NCBI GenBank assembly: GCA_040285825.1
Contig: JAUPSS010000005.1
Location: forward strand, 1,550,001-1,614,000
DNA length: 64,000 nucleotides
DNA from: Eukaryota sp. TZLM1-RC
Lineage: Eukaryota; Metamonada: BaSk clade
Direction of reading: 5' to 3'
This document shows positions 43,284-54,236 of the stretch, one piece after another; the first letter of the stretch is position 1; every line of letters starts with the position of its first letter. Under the pieces are notes generated by a model. The model did not search any database and was not told the origin of the DNA. It saw nothing but the letters and a program-made list of their open reading frames with translations. Both the position numbers and the translations under genes were made by a program.

Positions 43284-43704
43284 TTATTGATGCCGTTAGG
43301 CAGAAATACCAAAAGAAGTAAAGACAGAAATAGAGCATTTATTAGTAAAGATATCTGTTCTTGAACAAGTGCTACGTCCATCACATAAAATCCTCAATTG
43401 TATTTTCAGTATAAAAACGATTTGTGTTAAGTCTCTCTGGTTTTGAACAAAACATCTTTGTTCTACAATTGACATTTTAGTTCGTTCAATTCCTCCAAAT
43501 TTGACCACTCACTATGTCAAACAGCATTTGACTAATAGAAATCAATTTTGGGTTCAATACTGAACATCAATAATGTTGATGATATTCTCATTCAAGCTTT
43601 TAGATCGCATAAACAAGGTTTTAGTGGTCTAACACGTTCAAACATATTGATGTGGTTTATGATTTATGAATTGAATTAATAAAATCCGAAATTGTTGCAT
43701 TATA

Positions 43705-44304
43705 ATGGTAACTCAATCAGAGGCTCAATATCAGGCTCTTCCTGCGAAAGGACCGGAAAAGAACAGCATAATTGGTACCATTTTGGTTGGGTTAATCCTT
43801 GTTACAGCAATCGCTCTCGTGTCTACTTACGCTGTTCTAGTGACTGTTGTTGCACAAGACTTCTACCTACAAGTACAGTACGAGAATGATGAACATCGGG
43901 GTGACATTTACTCTGTTGATCTTGAAAACAGAAAGTCTCATATCAAGCTAACTCATGAAGGAGGATATAAGCAGTTTTGGTTTGATTCCAAGCAAAAGCT
44001 GCTTCTACGAAACGTGAATTCCTCAGAAAACGTTTGTGATCGTATCACTAATCCAGATGACATCGCCTTGATGAACAGACTTCTTGATTTAGCTATCCCT
44101 AGTGACATCACTAAGGCCGAAAAAACCATCGAAGTCAAACAGATCGATGACCATTTCTGCAAGATCTGGAGAGGTTCTTATAAGGTTGATGGTGTACGAA
44201 CAGGGTTTCTGTGGGCCGTAGCCGACAAACTTGTTCATGAATTGTCAATTCAAACCAGTGACGGTGTTGACACTGAACGCATCATTAATCATCAGTATGT
44301 GTAA
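43705..44304 (+). CDS. type II membrane protein with a beta-rich extracytoplasmic domain (paralogue A)
   Basis: 199 residues from the ATG at 43705. A short polar N-terminus is followed by one transmembrane helix (about 22-50) and a 150-residue domain of predicted beta strands. The domain has two well-placed cysteines (NVCDRI and HFCKIWRG) and ends with WAVADKLVHEL. The layout matches 48885-49505 closely, including a NAERT/KAEKT motif and C-x-W-x-G-x-Y. The fold pattern (single layer of strands, conserved W near the end) recalls LolA- or ependymin-like lipid-binding domains, but this is a guess from appearance. Probably exposed to a lumen or the outside. Function unknown. Confidence 0.75.
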   Translation: MVTQSEAQYQALPAKGPEKNSIIGTILVGLILVTAIALVSTYAVLVTVVAQDFYLQVQYENDEHRGDIYSVDLENRKSHIKLTHEGGYKQFWFDSKQKLLLRNVNSSENVCDRITNPDDIALMNRLLDLAIPSDITKAEKTIEVKQIDDHFCKIWRGSYKVDGVRTGFLWAVADKLVHELSIQTSDGVDTERIINHQYV

Positions 44305-44759
44305 CTTCCTACTTATCACAGAGTTTTATCACCAGAAGATCCCATCTTTGACCCCAATGAGGTTTGTCAGAGCATTGACGAAGATTATAATCATGTTCTC
44401 TCTGCATTTACAAGGCAACGTATTCTTAAAGTTGATCGTTTTACTATCGATTAACACATTGTTTATAAATTTAACTTGTTCATGATTCTAGGAATCAAAT
44501 CTAATACAACATTATCATTATTTATCATGGTCCAGGTTTAGGAAAAAAGAGTATGCATCCAACATGACAGTTTTTTTAATGTCTACTTGCAGCACCATAA
44601 ATTTATATATATATATATATGAATGAGAGGAACACTTTCGCTTAATCCATGTTATCAGTGAATGATTTAAGGTAAATTGGTATTAGCTCAGTCTCACTAG
44701 CATTTATATCATAGTTCACAACACAGTTAGTGAAATCAACAGAGTTTTTGAAACGTTGA
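44305..44759. other. intergenic
   Basis: Contains a (TA)n microsatellite at about 44604-44621. No further gene was seen up to the LINE relic. Confidence 0.5.
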
Positions 44760-46140
44760 TTGATTCATGGATTTATGAAACAAAGCATCCAATCCAAATA
44801 GCAGTCCACTTTTGAATGAGTTATCTTCTGAGTCCAGAGAATTACAACCCCATATCTTGACCAAATGTTGCCACCAATCAGTGCAGGAAATTCCGGACCG
44901 ATCTCTTTTTAATTTGCAGTTTTGGTGTAAAAAACAGGAAAAATTGTCACAGATTTTTGAGTGCTTTGATTGTGGTATTAGACATGGATTGGCCAGGAAA
45001 AAAGTTTGCAAATCTTTTACAAGATATGGGTGATAGTGAGGACTTGAAAAAATTTAATTGTCAATAAAATTATTGCAATTAATTGATCGGAGATGTTTTC
45101 TTAGAATCAATTATTGGGGTAATTTATTGCAATTAAAACAGGTCATTTCAGTGACGTTGTTTCTTCAACTTATGTTGAGGTAAGCAATTTCCAATGAAGA
45201 CTATGATTTTTGATTTAGAATTGTAGCTATTTAGATTTTCAGGAGCAAATAAACAACCTAAACAAGTATCTGTGGTAACTTGTTTCAATCAATCTTCTTG
45301 AGTTGAGGTAAGCATTTGAGGCCATATAGTAGTTACAATTAATTGATCCAAGAATTTATCAGCAATACATTTTTTCCAAATCCTGGTAATAGTCCATCTT
45401 CTGCTTCAATAACAACCATTCCTCACGGTTATGTTACTCTCTTAACTGACTCTGCCTGGACTTTGAAAATGGGACTCCGTTCCTTATCTGTTTGGATAAT
45501 TCACCTCATAATTAAATTTGTCAATGCAGTCGAAAAATTACAATTACTCATTTGTTGAATTGTTCACATTTTGTTACCTTTGGAAACAAGGTCAATGATG
45601 CTGTAAGAAATTAATTGCATTGTCTGTGCAAGTCTCATAGAATTGGATCTGTTTTGGAACCTCTGTGGTCAATTCTGTTTGATGCTGAAGATGATTTCTG
45701 GTTGATACCTGGATTGGATGGGACCTTCATCTTACTGGATGTAGTACCTGTTGGTCATTGTAATGTCTCAAATGAAAGGCTTGCTAATTCTGAAATTCAT
45801 AATCCACTTTCAAATGCTGAAAATTTGAAAATCAAAAAATACAATGAACCTTTGTCCAAATTGGCCAGTCAACAGCATGCAAAATACAATTTGTATCCAC
45901 TTGTATTTTCTTTACTTGGTTCATTTGCTCCAACTGCTTTACGTTTTTTGGCAGTTTTTGAAAGTATTGTAAAGAAAAGGACCAAAAGAAATTTAAACAA
46001 CTTGTTTTGGCAAAATAGAATTGTGTTTTCTATTTTTAAGTGGATGTTGAAGATGGTTTCTGATGCTTTGCTTTCTCTTGGATCTCACTAAGAGAGAGTT
46101 GTCATCTAGTCTTTTTGTTTTGGGAGAGATTGATTTAGAT
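44760..46140 (+). pseudogene. LINE (family A) relic with an internal insertion
   Basis: Parallels 52560-53526: IPDRSLFNLQFWCKK, FDCGIRHGLARKK, then after about 350 unrelated bases (45036-45390) ITTIPHGYVTLLTDSAWTL, and at 45615-46091 the endonuclease and C-terminal part ending LLSLGSH. The inserted segment holds the motif CAATTAATTGATC twice. Frames are broken repeatedly. Confidence 0.75.
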
Positions 46141-46615
46141 AAGTTGTTCAATAAATGGATATTGTTCAAAAAAACATTCAATTGCTGAATTACTTTTGGA
46201 ATTTGAAGAATATATCACACCCAATTGTGTTTGAATGTCCATACCACACACACCACGTACCCAATCAAGAATTGAAGAATTATATTTTAAGTTTTGGTCA
46301 TTGTTTCGACTTGAAATTTCAGAAACTAAACAAACGATTTCTGAACTGCACTTTTACCTTTTTGAACGTTGTGTGTATCAGATTTGTTTGCTTAAAAGAG
46401 CTGGAAAAAGGATGTAAACTGAGCGATTTGCTAATATCTGTAATACAAGCGCCACTGAGATCATAGTGGAATTGTCATTAAAGCTCTAGATTTCAGGGTC
46501 AAAGGTGATTGCAAACATTAACAACCCTGCTAGCTCACCACAATACAATCGGATATCACTCATGAAACCTCTTTGGTAGAACCAATTTATTAACACAAAC
46601 TCGTCAATCCAAACA

Positions 46616-47158
46616 ATGACCGTTAGAAAAACTTGGATAACCATTGCTGCCAGCTTTGTACTTCTTATAAGCTATGGTTTTGCATCCTCAAAGCTATGCA
46701 ACCAGTGCATGCGCTCCGTAGATGTGATTGTGCCAGGAGGCTCCGTGCGAGACAGTCTTGTGGCTTTTTACCTTACTAAGGCATGTAGATTGTCAGGAGA
46801 TGAACCACGATGCATACAATACCTTGAAGAACACCAAAATGACCTTCCCACATGGAAAAAGGAGGGAATACTATCAAAAAAGGTATGTGAAGGAGCCGGT
46901 GCATGTGTTGGTTCCGAAGAATGTGCTAAATGTTTGGGAGCCCTTCATGACGTAAACCGTCTTATTCCACACGATATTGATCCTGCACAGTTTGAACCAA
47001 TGGTTATTGCTGTTTGTCAGAAATACCACAAGATGTTTGGAATCACATCAAAGCAGTGCAAGAAGCTCGCACACTTGTTAGCGACAGAGTTTATCAATGT
47101 GTTGGGAACAGAAGACTTTGAAGAAAAGACCTGTATGTACTTAGATCTATGTGATTAA
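46616..47158 (+). CDS. secreted saposin-like protein with two SapB-type units
   Basis: 180 residues starting MTVRKTWITIAASFVLLIS, a signal peptide that ends near residue 24. The mature part has two consecutive six-cysteine patterns. The first runs from CNQC through two middle Cys to VCEGAGAC, the second from CAKC through VCQKY and QCKK to TCMYLDLC. CxxC at the start, a middle pair and CxxxxxC at the end is the saposin B arrangement. Saposins bind lipids in lysosomes; amoebozoan relatives also form pores. Both units are somewhat divergent, so this is a fold assignment, not a functional one. Confidence 0.75.
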   Translation: MTVRKTWITIAASFVLLISYGFASSKLCNQCMRSVDVIVPGGSVRDSLVAFYLTKACRLSGDEPRCIQYLEEHQNDLPTWKKEGILSKKVCEGAGACVGSEECAKCLGALHDVNRLIPHDIDPAQFEPMVIAVCQKYHKMFGITSKQCKKLAHLLATEFINVLGTEDFEEKTCMYLDLCD

Positions 47159-47421
47159 GTAACTAACTATTGCAACAATTGTTTTGAAAAAGTAGCAATA
47201 AATAAATAGATAATTATTCTTTAGACATTCATAAAGAATTGTGACGAGCCATATCAGAAGCTGCAGAAAAATGGACAGTTTGATACATATAAATCAAACT
47301 TTGATTGTTGTTTTTAAAAAAAGACAAAAAAAGACAAAAATGCAAATAATTCAGAGATAATCCCCAAGACAATACCCTTTTGAAAGAAACACAACCAATA
47401 GTTTGTCCAATCACTCTCCAC

Positions 47422-48057
47422 TTAAACCAATCTTCCCAGACAAACAGTACCAGCCCTCTCAAGGTCCTTCCACTGAACAATTAAATCATCCACAAACGGA
47501 AATACACACTTGGCTGATAAGGATAAAGAATAAACCCTGCAGACTGATTCAATGTAAACTATTCTCGTCCGATGTCCGAGAAACTTTAAGGCAAATGTGG
47601 CAAAGACGAGAGGCACGCAGGACCCTGGACCATTCACTATGAGAAGGTTAGGCCGGAATTTAAAAACTAATACAAATGAATCGAAAAGGGATAGAATTGA
47701 AGATGGTATGGCAGTGAGAAACGACTGGTGGACTTTTCTACTACGTGTTATGTAGCTTACAGGTGATGTAGAGAACTCAGGAATGCAATGAAGTTTTGGC
47801 TTTGACATTTCGTCACCTTTAGATACAACAAAATGGACTGTTTCAAATAATGTTGATATAATCGGAAGAAGAGAGATCATTTCAGCAGTATGGCCCCCTG
47901 ATCCTAGGAGAACTAGTGCCGAGACAGATTGTTTGAACTTGCACAGAGGTTTGATGGGAAGAAAGCGATGTAATGGTAGCACAAACACAAGTCTAAGAAG
48001 CAGCATCAGTACAAAGAATTGAAACATTAGGATAAATATTTTCCAAATACAATTCAT
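47422..48057 (-). CDS. ALG14: ALG14, membrane subunit of UDP-GlcNAc transferase
   Basis: 211 residues from the ATG at 48057. ALG14 anchors the catalytic ALG13 at the ER membrane; together they add the second GlcNAc to dolichol-PP-GlcNAc in N-glycan assembly. The N-terminus has a membrane anchor (about residues 8-30), followed by the nucleotide-sugar fold start ALVLLGSGGHTAEMISLL, the central RPNLLIVNGPGSCVPLVFA, IVYIESVCRVYSLSLSAK and the C-terminal IVQWKDLER ending in LGRLV, the classic ALG14 C-terminus needed for contact with ALG13. No intron is visible. It is convergent with the saposin gene. A LINE tail sits about 50 bp upstream of the start. ALG13 is not in the window. Confidence 0.95.
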   Translation of the reverse strand: MNCIWKIFILMFQFFVLMLLLRLVFVLPLHRFLPIKPLCKFKQSVSALVLLGSGGHTAEMISLLPIISTLFETVHFVVSKGDEMSKPKLHCIPEFSTSPVSYITRSRKVHQSFLTAIPSSILSLFDSFVLVFKFRPNLLIVNGPGSCVPLVFATFALKFLGHRTRIVYIESVCRVYSLSLSAKCVFPFVDDLIVQWKDLERAGTVCLGRLV

Positions 48058-48104
48058 GAAATTCTGTGACTGATAATCAAACCAACTGTTTATTGTTTTA
48101 CCTT

Positions 48105-48240
48105 GGTTTTTCAATCGAATAAGAGAAGCTTTAGCTAGACAGCAAGCAGATCAACATTTTGTAGAGGAAATCTTGGTTCAATGATAGTTGTCCCTTTAGA
48201 TATGAGTTAATTTAATTAAGTGTGCAAATTCAAAAAAATC
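48105..48240 (+). mobile_element. LINE (family B) 3' UTR fragment
   Basis: Matches 16105-16235: GAAGCTTTAGCTAGA, CAAGCAGATCAA, TTTTGTAGAGGAAATC and TTGGTTCAAT, ending in an A-rich stretch. Only the last coding residues and the 3' UTR are present. Confidence 0.8.
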
Positions 48241-48884
48241 AATTAACCAACTGTCGTTCAATAAAAGACATCTGAATCTATTATTAATCCAATAAATACA
48301 ACCTTTTGTAATGAGTGTTCACTACATCTAACTGGGAAGCTTATATTTGGACCCGTTGCCCTAAGTTTGACCCACGATTAGCACTACACTTCATCTTCCT
48401 AACTCCAAATGTTATTGTTTCTTGTTTTGGTCGCGAAAAATAAATAAAAGTAATCGATTCAACTTCAACAGAACTCTTTACAGCAAAATATAATTCATTT
48501 TACGGTGATTATCTCTACAAAATCATTATTTGTGTTGCTCTTTTAGCTTTTTTCCAAATTTAATGAATTGAATTAAGATTATGTTCAACGTTCAGAAGTA
48601 CATTTTTGAATATATGTTTCTAGGCCAAAAAAATAATAAACGGACACCTTTTCCAATAATAAATCGCCTTCATGGTGATTTGCAAGAGCAACAAGACCAA
48701 ACAATTTAAAGAATTCAATTGTTGAGCTGCAAAAATAAAATTTCTCTTTTATTGTAATTTACAAAAACTATAATAAACGTTGCTCAACCAACAATTTTGT
48801 TTAAATTCAACTGGAAATCATCATTCTCATCATCAATGACTGTTTCACAAACATTATGGTAATCAAATATTTGATGTTTGACTT
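48241..48884. other. intergenic, nothing recognised
   Basis: AT-rich spacer; no coding frame, RNA gene or repeat seen. Confidence 0.5.
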
Positions 48885-49505
48885 TCAATATCCTATAATT
48901 AGTGAGTACAATGTAACAAACTTGTGTTCAAGAAAGCGTTGTTTTTGGATGTTATCTTGGGACTCTTGCTGTACAATCTGATGGACAACCATATCAGCAA
49001 CAGCCCAACGATAAGTCACTCTCTCCCCATTTAATGTGTAGTAACCTTTCCAAAGATCACAAAGAATATCACCAACTTCCTTACGTTCCTTGGTTCTCTC
49101 GGCATTGGTGATCTCACTGGGGATACTTACATCAAGTAAAACCTCCATATCGTTGTCCACGTTACGATAAGTGCGGGTGCAAATGTCTCTTTGATGTGAA
49201 GTGTGATGAACCAAAGAGTGGTCACCCGACTTGTACCAAATTTGATGATTCGCTCCCTGCTCTCGATAATTCATATGTAGAATTCTATTTTTGAAATCAA
49301 ATGCAAAGAGAGTACCGTCTTCATCCTTAAACTGAACCTGTTGGTATAATTCCGGTGTAAGAACGACTGCGATAACAACGTAAATGGCAATAGCAACAAT
49401 TGCTGCGATCACTAGGCCTATAACAATACGGACTGATTTGCTGACAGGAATGTCTTCAGAGACTGCTGAATAAGAGTCATAGTCCGTGTCTGCAAGAAGG
49501 GACAT
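48885..49505 (-). CDS. type II membrane protein with a beta-rich extracytoplasmic domain (paralogue B)
   Basis: 206 residues from the ATG at 49505 (MSLLADTDYDSYSAVSEDI). A polar, acidic N-terminus is followed by a transmembrane helix (about 25-50) and a soluble domain. It shares with 43705-44304 the strand starting YQQVQFKDEDG, the two cysteines (DICTRT, DILCDLWKGYY), IPSEITNAERT and WAVADMVVHQ. The C-terminus extends 10 residues beyond the paralogue (TLYSLIIGY). A short GT-AG stretch near there could remove this tail, but the frame is also open without it. Function unknown; the pair is 4.6 kb apart in convergent orientation. Confidence 0.75.
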   Translation of the reverse strand: MSLLADTDYDSYSAVSEDIPVSKSVRIVIGLVIAAIVAIAIYVVIAVVLTPELYQQVQFKDEDGTLFAFDFKNRILHMNYREQGANHQIWYKSGDHSLVHHTSHQRDICTRTYRNVDNDMEVLLDVSIPSEITNAERTKERKEVGDILCDLWKGYYTLNGERVTYRWAVADMVVHQIVQQESQDNIQKQRFLEHKFVTLYSLIIGY

Positions 49506-50496
49506 CAGAAAAACTAAACAAAGACAAGAAAGTGGGAAAGAGAAATAAATCAAGTTTCAATCAATTGAATCATAGATTAGAAATCTTGATGAGGGTCCAG
49601 ATCTTGTTGTTTTGCACTTGTAAAACTGTTTCAAAATTGTGCTAGATCAACAATAGACTTCATCAATGAACGAGGAGCTTGGCGTCAATTGATTCTACAC
49701 TCTTCCACTGGTTACTCAATCATTGTGAGCAAATGTTTGTTAAAGAAACTTTAAGTAAAAAACATATTCATCGAAACATCGGATTTTTTTGATAATTAGA
49801 TGTTGAATTATAGGTTGTATTATGGTTTGGTTATTTTGGAAACGATAAAATAGTCTATAGAAAATAATTAGAATACAATAGTAATGCATCAAATGAATTT
49901 TCTACTGATTTTGAACTTCAACTCTCCACGAAAAATGATTTGAATTTTCGATCAATTGTTGTAAGAACATGAGCTCAATCACGAGAATAAAGTTTTTGAC
50001 TCGATTCCATTCGTCTTAACATTTCAGATCATTTTCGAGGTAATGAATGCGTTTCTTTAGAAAAGGAGGTCATTTTATTGCCACTACGAGAAACACAAAA
50101 CGAATTGAAATTCTACTAATTGGAAATAAAAGATAAGAATTTTTCCAGTTGAAAAATTTGAATTAGAAGGGATTGCAACAATTCCAGAACATTACGAATT
50201 GTCCTGTGGAAATTTGGGAAATTCAAAAGACGTTAGATTTACATTTGAATTAATCAACTGGGAAATCAATTACATCATGACGACCCCGAACACAAATACA
50301 AATGTTGGCCTACATGTCCGTTTGCACTGTTCTCAAGTTGTACTATTTTCTGTTGATTGTAGAGTCATAAGCTTATCTAATGGATAGGTGAGCTGTAATG
50401 ACACCTTTTATAGAGTATCACAACCACCTATATTTTGAACACAACGTGGTTAATTGATAACCATTTCAAGTAATATGAGAACTAACTTTGATGATT
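49506..50496. other. intergenic, nothing recognised
   Basis: About 1 kb upstream of paralogue B without a convincing frame; a 62-codon frame at 50199-50387 has no known features. Confidence 0.45.
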
Positions 50497-50777
50497 GCTA
50501 AATACTTTTTTTTAAAATAAATTTTTTTATTAAAAAAAATCTATCTAGAATTCAATATCCTCCAAACAAGCTTCACTATTACTAAACCTACTCACAGCAT
50601 TACGTTCATATTCTACACCAATAGCTAAAAGTGCCTTTGAAATCATTGTTGGAATAGACTTGAAAATGCAAAAAACAATTCTATTTAACCAGAAAGTGGA
50701 ATTCATTGTTTTACAAGACCTATTCAGTAACACTTTTTTGAAATTTTCAAAAAAGTGCAACCCTGAAGCTAAATACT
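50497..50777 (-). mobile_element. 5'-truncated LINE (family D) with 10-bp TSD
   Basis: The minus strand from 50767 encodes the family D end (NSTFWLNRIVFCIFKSIP...LEDIEF), followed by an A-rich tail at 50507-50540. Direct repeats GCTAAATACT lie at 50497-50506 and 50768-50777. Confidence 0.9.
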
Positions 50778-51488
50778 CGAAATTTATTTCTTCTTTTAAA
50801 TAAAATTTGCTGTGTGATGTTCAGATTTCTAAATATCTACGGTCAATATCTCAGGATTTGATGTTAAAGTAAATTGGCAAGATGATCAGCTCAATTGTTT
50901 CGAGGACAACCCACGGATAATCCCATTGAAATCTCTCTAATTACTTTTTTTGCCAATGTTGGTGCTCTGGAACATTCCATTATGTCTTCATCCAACAGTG
51001 AAATCAACTACGGAAAAAATTGACTTCTCCACAGGAATTTGAATTAAACTATAATGTGGATGAAAATGAAGTTGTAAGGTGGTTGATAACGGAAGATCTT
51101 GGAGACACATTCTTTGTGACTCCTAAGTTCAGTTCGTATTAGGACGAACAGATTCACTTGAGTTGTCAGAGAATGTTGATTGAAACAACTGGCTTTTGTT
51201 GCAGTGGCTCCTCACATCTCTGTCTGTGTGCGCTAACAAACTCTCATCAGTGTTCAATGGTCGCCCTGTGGCACCATAGAAAGCACGGCCAACACCCCAT
51301 GAGGAGTGTTTGCACTACTATTATACTTTTTGGTTAAGTGACAAATGTGTTCAGTGATGTCACCCATGAGGACAGCAACTCCTGCTTCAAATTAAATGAA
51401 CATTGTAGACAAAAAATGAAAAATAAAGAATAAATTAAGAATATTATATACACTATTTACATCAAAAAACCAAAACCTAACCCTGAAA
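50778..51488. other. intergenic with coding-like remnant
   Basis: On the minus strand, 51290-51410 reads EAGVAVLMGDITEHICHLTK, and an adjacent frame at 51140-51290 gives GRAFYGATGRPLNTDESLL; together they look like a frameshifted exon of an unrecognised gene. 51300-51320 is more G+C-rich than the surroundings. Confidence 0.3.
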
Positions 51489-52502
51489 CTATCCAGAATA
51501 AGCAACTGGATACGACAAATCATAAACCGGGGCATTTCTTCCCTTTAAACATTTGAGCAAAGACTTTACCAGCAAATAAAAAGCAATAAATAAAAGTAAA
51601 ACTAAAACTAATAAAGATATAGAATAACCAAAACCACCAACATTATACCACGCAAAAGGTTCTTCATTTACTTGGTAGCTAACAACTCCTTGACCAAAAT
51701 CAATAAATTCTGTGTTCTGATCTACCTTGAAATATCCCGCTTCTCCCCATTTGGTTCCCCACGAATTAGAACAAATAAAATACGAATCACCTTCCCAGCC
51801 AATGATGTTGACAGCGTGCCACCCAACAATGACGTCATTTGGAGTGGAATGGGGGACGTAGATTCCTTCCTTGTAGTTGTAAAATGAAGAGAATATAGGA
51901 AACGTAATCGCTAGTGGGCCTTCATCCAACACTTTCTGCTTCATCCATTCAATTGAGACTCTAGAGTTGTACCTCGATCTTCTAGTGTAGATGACAGGCT
52001 CGGCACTCTCGGATTTGTCAACACACTTCTCAAGACAAGGAGCGTGATCTACATCAGAGTAAGGGTAACAACGGCGGGATCTAATACCATTGACACCATA
52101 ATCAGAGGGATCTGTGAGATAACCACCTTCACATGGATTGTCACGTGAACAACGCAGAATCTCCATCTCACTAGGATCCACCAGTGTACCGGTTGATGCA
52201 CATAGTTTGGCGGAGAAGGCATAGGCAGCAACAAAAGCCCAGCAACCTCCACAGTGTTCCTGGTTTTGTATTGGGGGTATACAATCAGGATGTTCTTCTC
52301 TCCAGTCAAAAGAAGAGGGGTAAGTGTGACGGTGGAGAAAGGAAGTAGAACGGAGAATTGTGTTGGAAAGGTGAGATACACTAAGGCGGTTATGATCAGG
52401 TATTAATAGCCCATGAGTGAAGTTGAACTGAGAGTTGTTTGTAGAGATGAACGATGTAGATGCTAAGGAAAGTAAGCATAGTATGAGACAAAGCAAACTC
52501 AT
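51489..52502 (-). CDS. papain-family (C1A) cysteine protease with C-terminal membrane anchor
   Basis: 337 residues: signal peptide (1-18), a short propeptide of about 45 residues, then a mature domain starting near PSSFDWREE. The catalytic set is complete: Gln81 and Cys87 in QNQEHCGGCWAF, His229 in GWHAVNIIGW, and Asn246 in SNSWGTKWGEAGYF. The spacing and CxxGGY block resemble cathepsin B, C and X rather than cathepsin L; no ERFNIN-type long propeptide and no cathepsin B double-His occluding loop are seen. After residue 290 there is a hydrophobic helix (about 294-312) and a 25-residue tail with PVYDLSYPVAY. Most papain-family enzymes are soluble in lysosomes; this one should be a type I membrane protein. 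A tyrosine-based sorting signal in the tail is possible. Confidence 0.9.
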   Translation of the reverse strand: MSLLCLILCLLSLASTSFISTNNSQFNFTHGLLIPDHNRLSVSHLSNTILRSTSFLHRHTYPSSFDWREEHPDCIPPIQNQEHCGGCWAFVAAYAFSAKLCASTGTLVDPSEMEILRCSRDNPCEGGYLTDPSDYGVNGIRSRRCYPYSDVDHAPCLEKCVDKSESAEPVIYTRRSRYNSRVSIEWMKQKVLDEGPLAITFPIFSSFYNYKEGIYVPHSTPNDVIVGWHAVNIIGWEGDSYFICSNSWGTKWGEAGYFKVDQNTEFIDFGQGVVSYQVNEEPFAWYNVGGFGYSISLLVLVLLLFIAFYLLVKSLLKCLKGRNAPVYDLSYPVAYSG

Positions 52503-52524
52503 AAGACCTACAGTGAAGAGTTTT

Positions 52525-53560
52525 GAAGGTAAATAAAGAAGGGTATCTGAATTGGAAACAGGATTTCCGAAATCAATTCAAGAAATTCCAAACTGATCTC
52601 TTTTTAATTTACAGTTTTGCTGTAAAAAGCTTCAACAAAAATTGTCAAAGATTTTTGAAAGCTTGGATTTTGATGTTAGACTTGGCTTGGCCAAGAAAAA
52701 GAATCCCGCTTTTGCAAATCTTTTACAAGATATGAGTGACAGTACTTCTTCTGCCTTAGTAACAACAATTCCCCAAGTTTATGGTACTCTCTTAACCGAT
52801 TCTGCTTGGACTCTCAATATGAGATTTCGTTCCTTTATCTGGCCTAATAATTTACCTCATAATTTAATTTGTAAATGTTCTCGAGAAATTACAACTACTC
52901 ATTTGTTAAATTGTAAACATTTTATTACTTTTAGAAGCAAGGTTCATGATGCTGTAAGAGACCAGTTATATTGTATGTGTAAATCTCATAGAATTGAATC
53001 CTTCTTGGAACCTCTGTTGTCAAATCTGTTTAATGCTGAAGATGATTTTCGTAAGAATAATAGAGGTGATGTTATATTACCTGGATTAGATGGAAGTTTC
53101 ATTTTATTGGAGGTAATGTCTGTTGATCCTTGTAATGCCTCAAATGAAAGGCTAGTTAATTCTGAAATTCATAATCCCCTTTCAAATGCTGAAAATTTTA
53201 AATTCAAAAAATACAATGAACCTTTGTCCAAATTGGCCAGTCTACAGCATGCAAAATACAATTTGTATCCATTTGTATTTTCCCTTTTTGGTTCACTTGC
53301 ACCAACTGCTTTACGTTTTTTGGATGATTTTGAAATGATTGTAAAGAGAAGAACTGGCAGAAATTTCAACAGATTGTTTTGGCAAAATAGAATTGTGTTT
53401 TCTATTTTTAAGGGGATGTTGAAGATGGTTTCTGATGCTTTGCTTTCTCTTGGATCTCACTATGAGAGAGTTGCATCTAGTGTTTTTGTTCTGGGAGAGA
53501 TGGATTTTTTAGATGTTGATTTATAGGTTTTGAATAAAATTAAAATTTTGGTCAAAAAAA
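52525..53560 (+). pseudogene. LINE (family A) 3' half, longest open copy
   Basis: A nearly intact frame of about 290 codons (52642-53526): RLGLAKKKNPAFANLLQDM, the CCHC finger CKCSREITTTHLLNC, ITFRSKVHDAVRDQLYCMC, the endonuclease-like NNRGDVILPG...ILLEVMSVD...FKKYNEPL, and the end MDFLDVDL. The RT domain is missing, so it is a 5'-truncated insertion. Its start lies only about 25 bp upstream of the cathepsin start codon, on the opposite strand. Confidence 0.85.
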
Positions 53561-53924
53561 ACAAAGATTAATTTTTTTGCTATTTCTTATTAGTTGCAAC
53601 TAATTCTTTACAATTTTCACTTATGTGTCAACTAGTGTTTTTCGGAGGTGGAAGAAATCTCAACAAGTTCATCAAAATTCATCTAATTAACTGCATGAGC
53701 AATTGATATTCTAATCAACTGAAATCAGGACCAGATAATTTGTGTAGTAACAATTGGTTTAGAATTCTCCTTGAATTGTTCAACAAATTCCACATCGAGT
53801 ACTTCCTAAATTACTGTTCCTTTTGAAGCAGCTCTAGCACCAACTTATTAAATTGTATGAATGCGTGGATCATGAAAAAAGACCTGGCTTGAATATAACT
53901 AAAATCAAAAGAACAACAATTTAT

Positions 53925-54115
53925 TAAAGTTTCACAGGACAGAATTGTATTTTCAATTTTTAAAAATGTTGTCCCCTTATTATCTTCTGCTTTATTACCT
54001 CTTGGTCGTTTTTATGAAGGAAAAACTTCCACTTAATTCTTTTTGGCTGATTTGGGGTATGAAGATGTAGAACTTTAAGTTTGTTGTTTAGTTTCTCGTT
54101 GGAATAAATTAAAAA
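53925..54115 (+). pseudogene. diverged LINE 3' fragment
   Basis: Encodes DRIVFSIFKNVVPLLSSALL, PLGRFYEGKTST and FLADLGYEDVEL, a remote version of the common LINE C-terminus. The spacer 53561-53924 shows nothing else. Confidence 0.55.
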
Positions 54116-54175
54116 TTAACTGAAAAAATGGAATATCCCAAAATTATGAAAAGTTTCATCAGCTAGGAGTCCTAG

Positions 54176-54236
54176 TTTGACTCGTTTGACTCATGAGTCG
54201 AGTCACTTATTATTCAAATGAGTCAAGTCGACTCAC
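54176..54236. repeat. GACTC/GAGTC palindromic cluster 1
   Basis: Dense alternating GACTC and GAGTC units including TTTGACTCATGAGTCGAGTC. The same 20-mer recurs in cluster 2. Confidence 0.85.
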
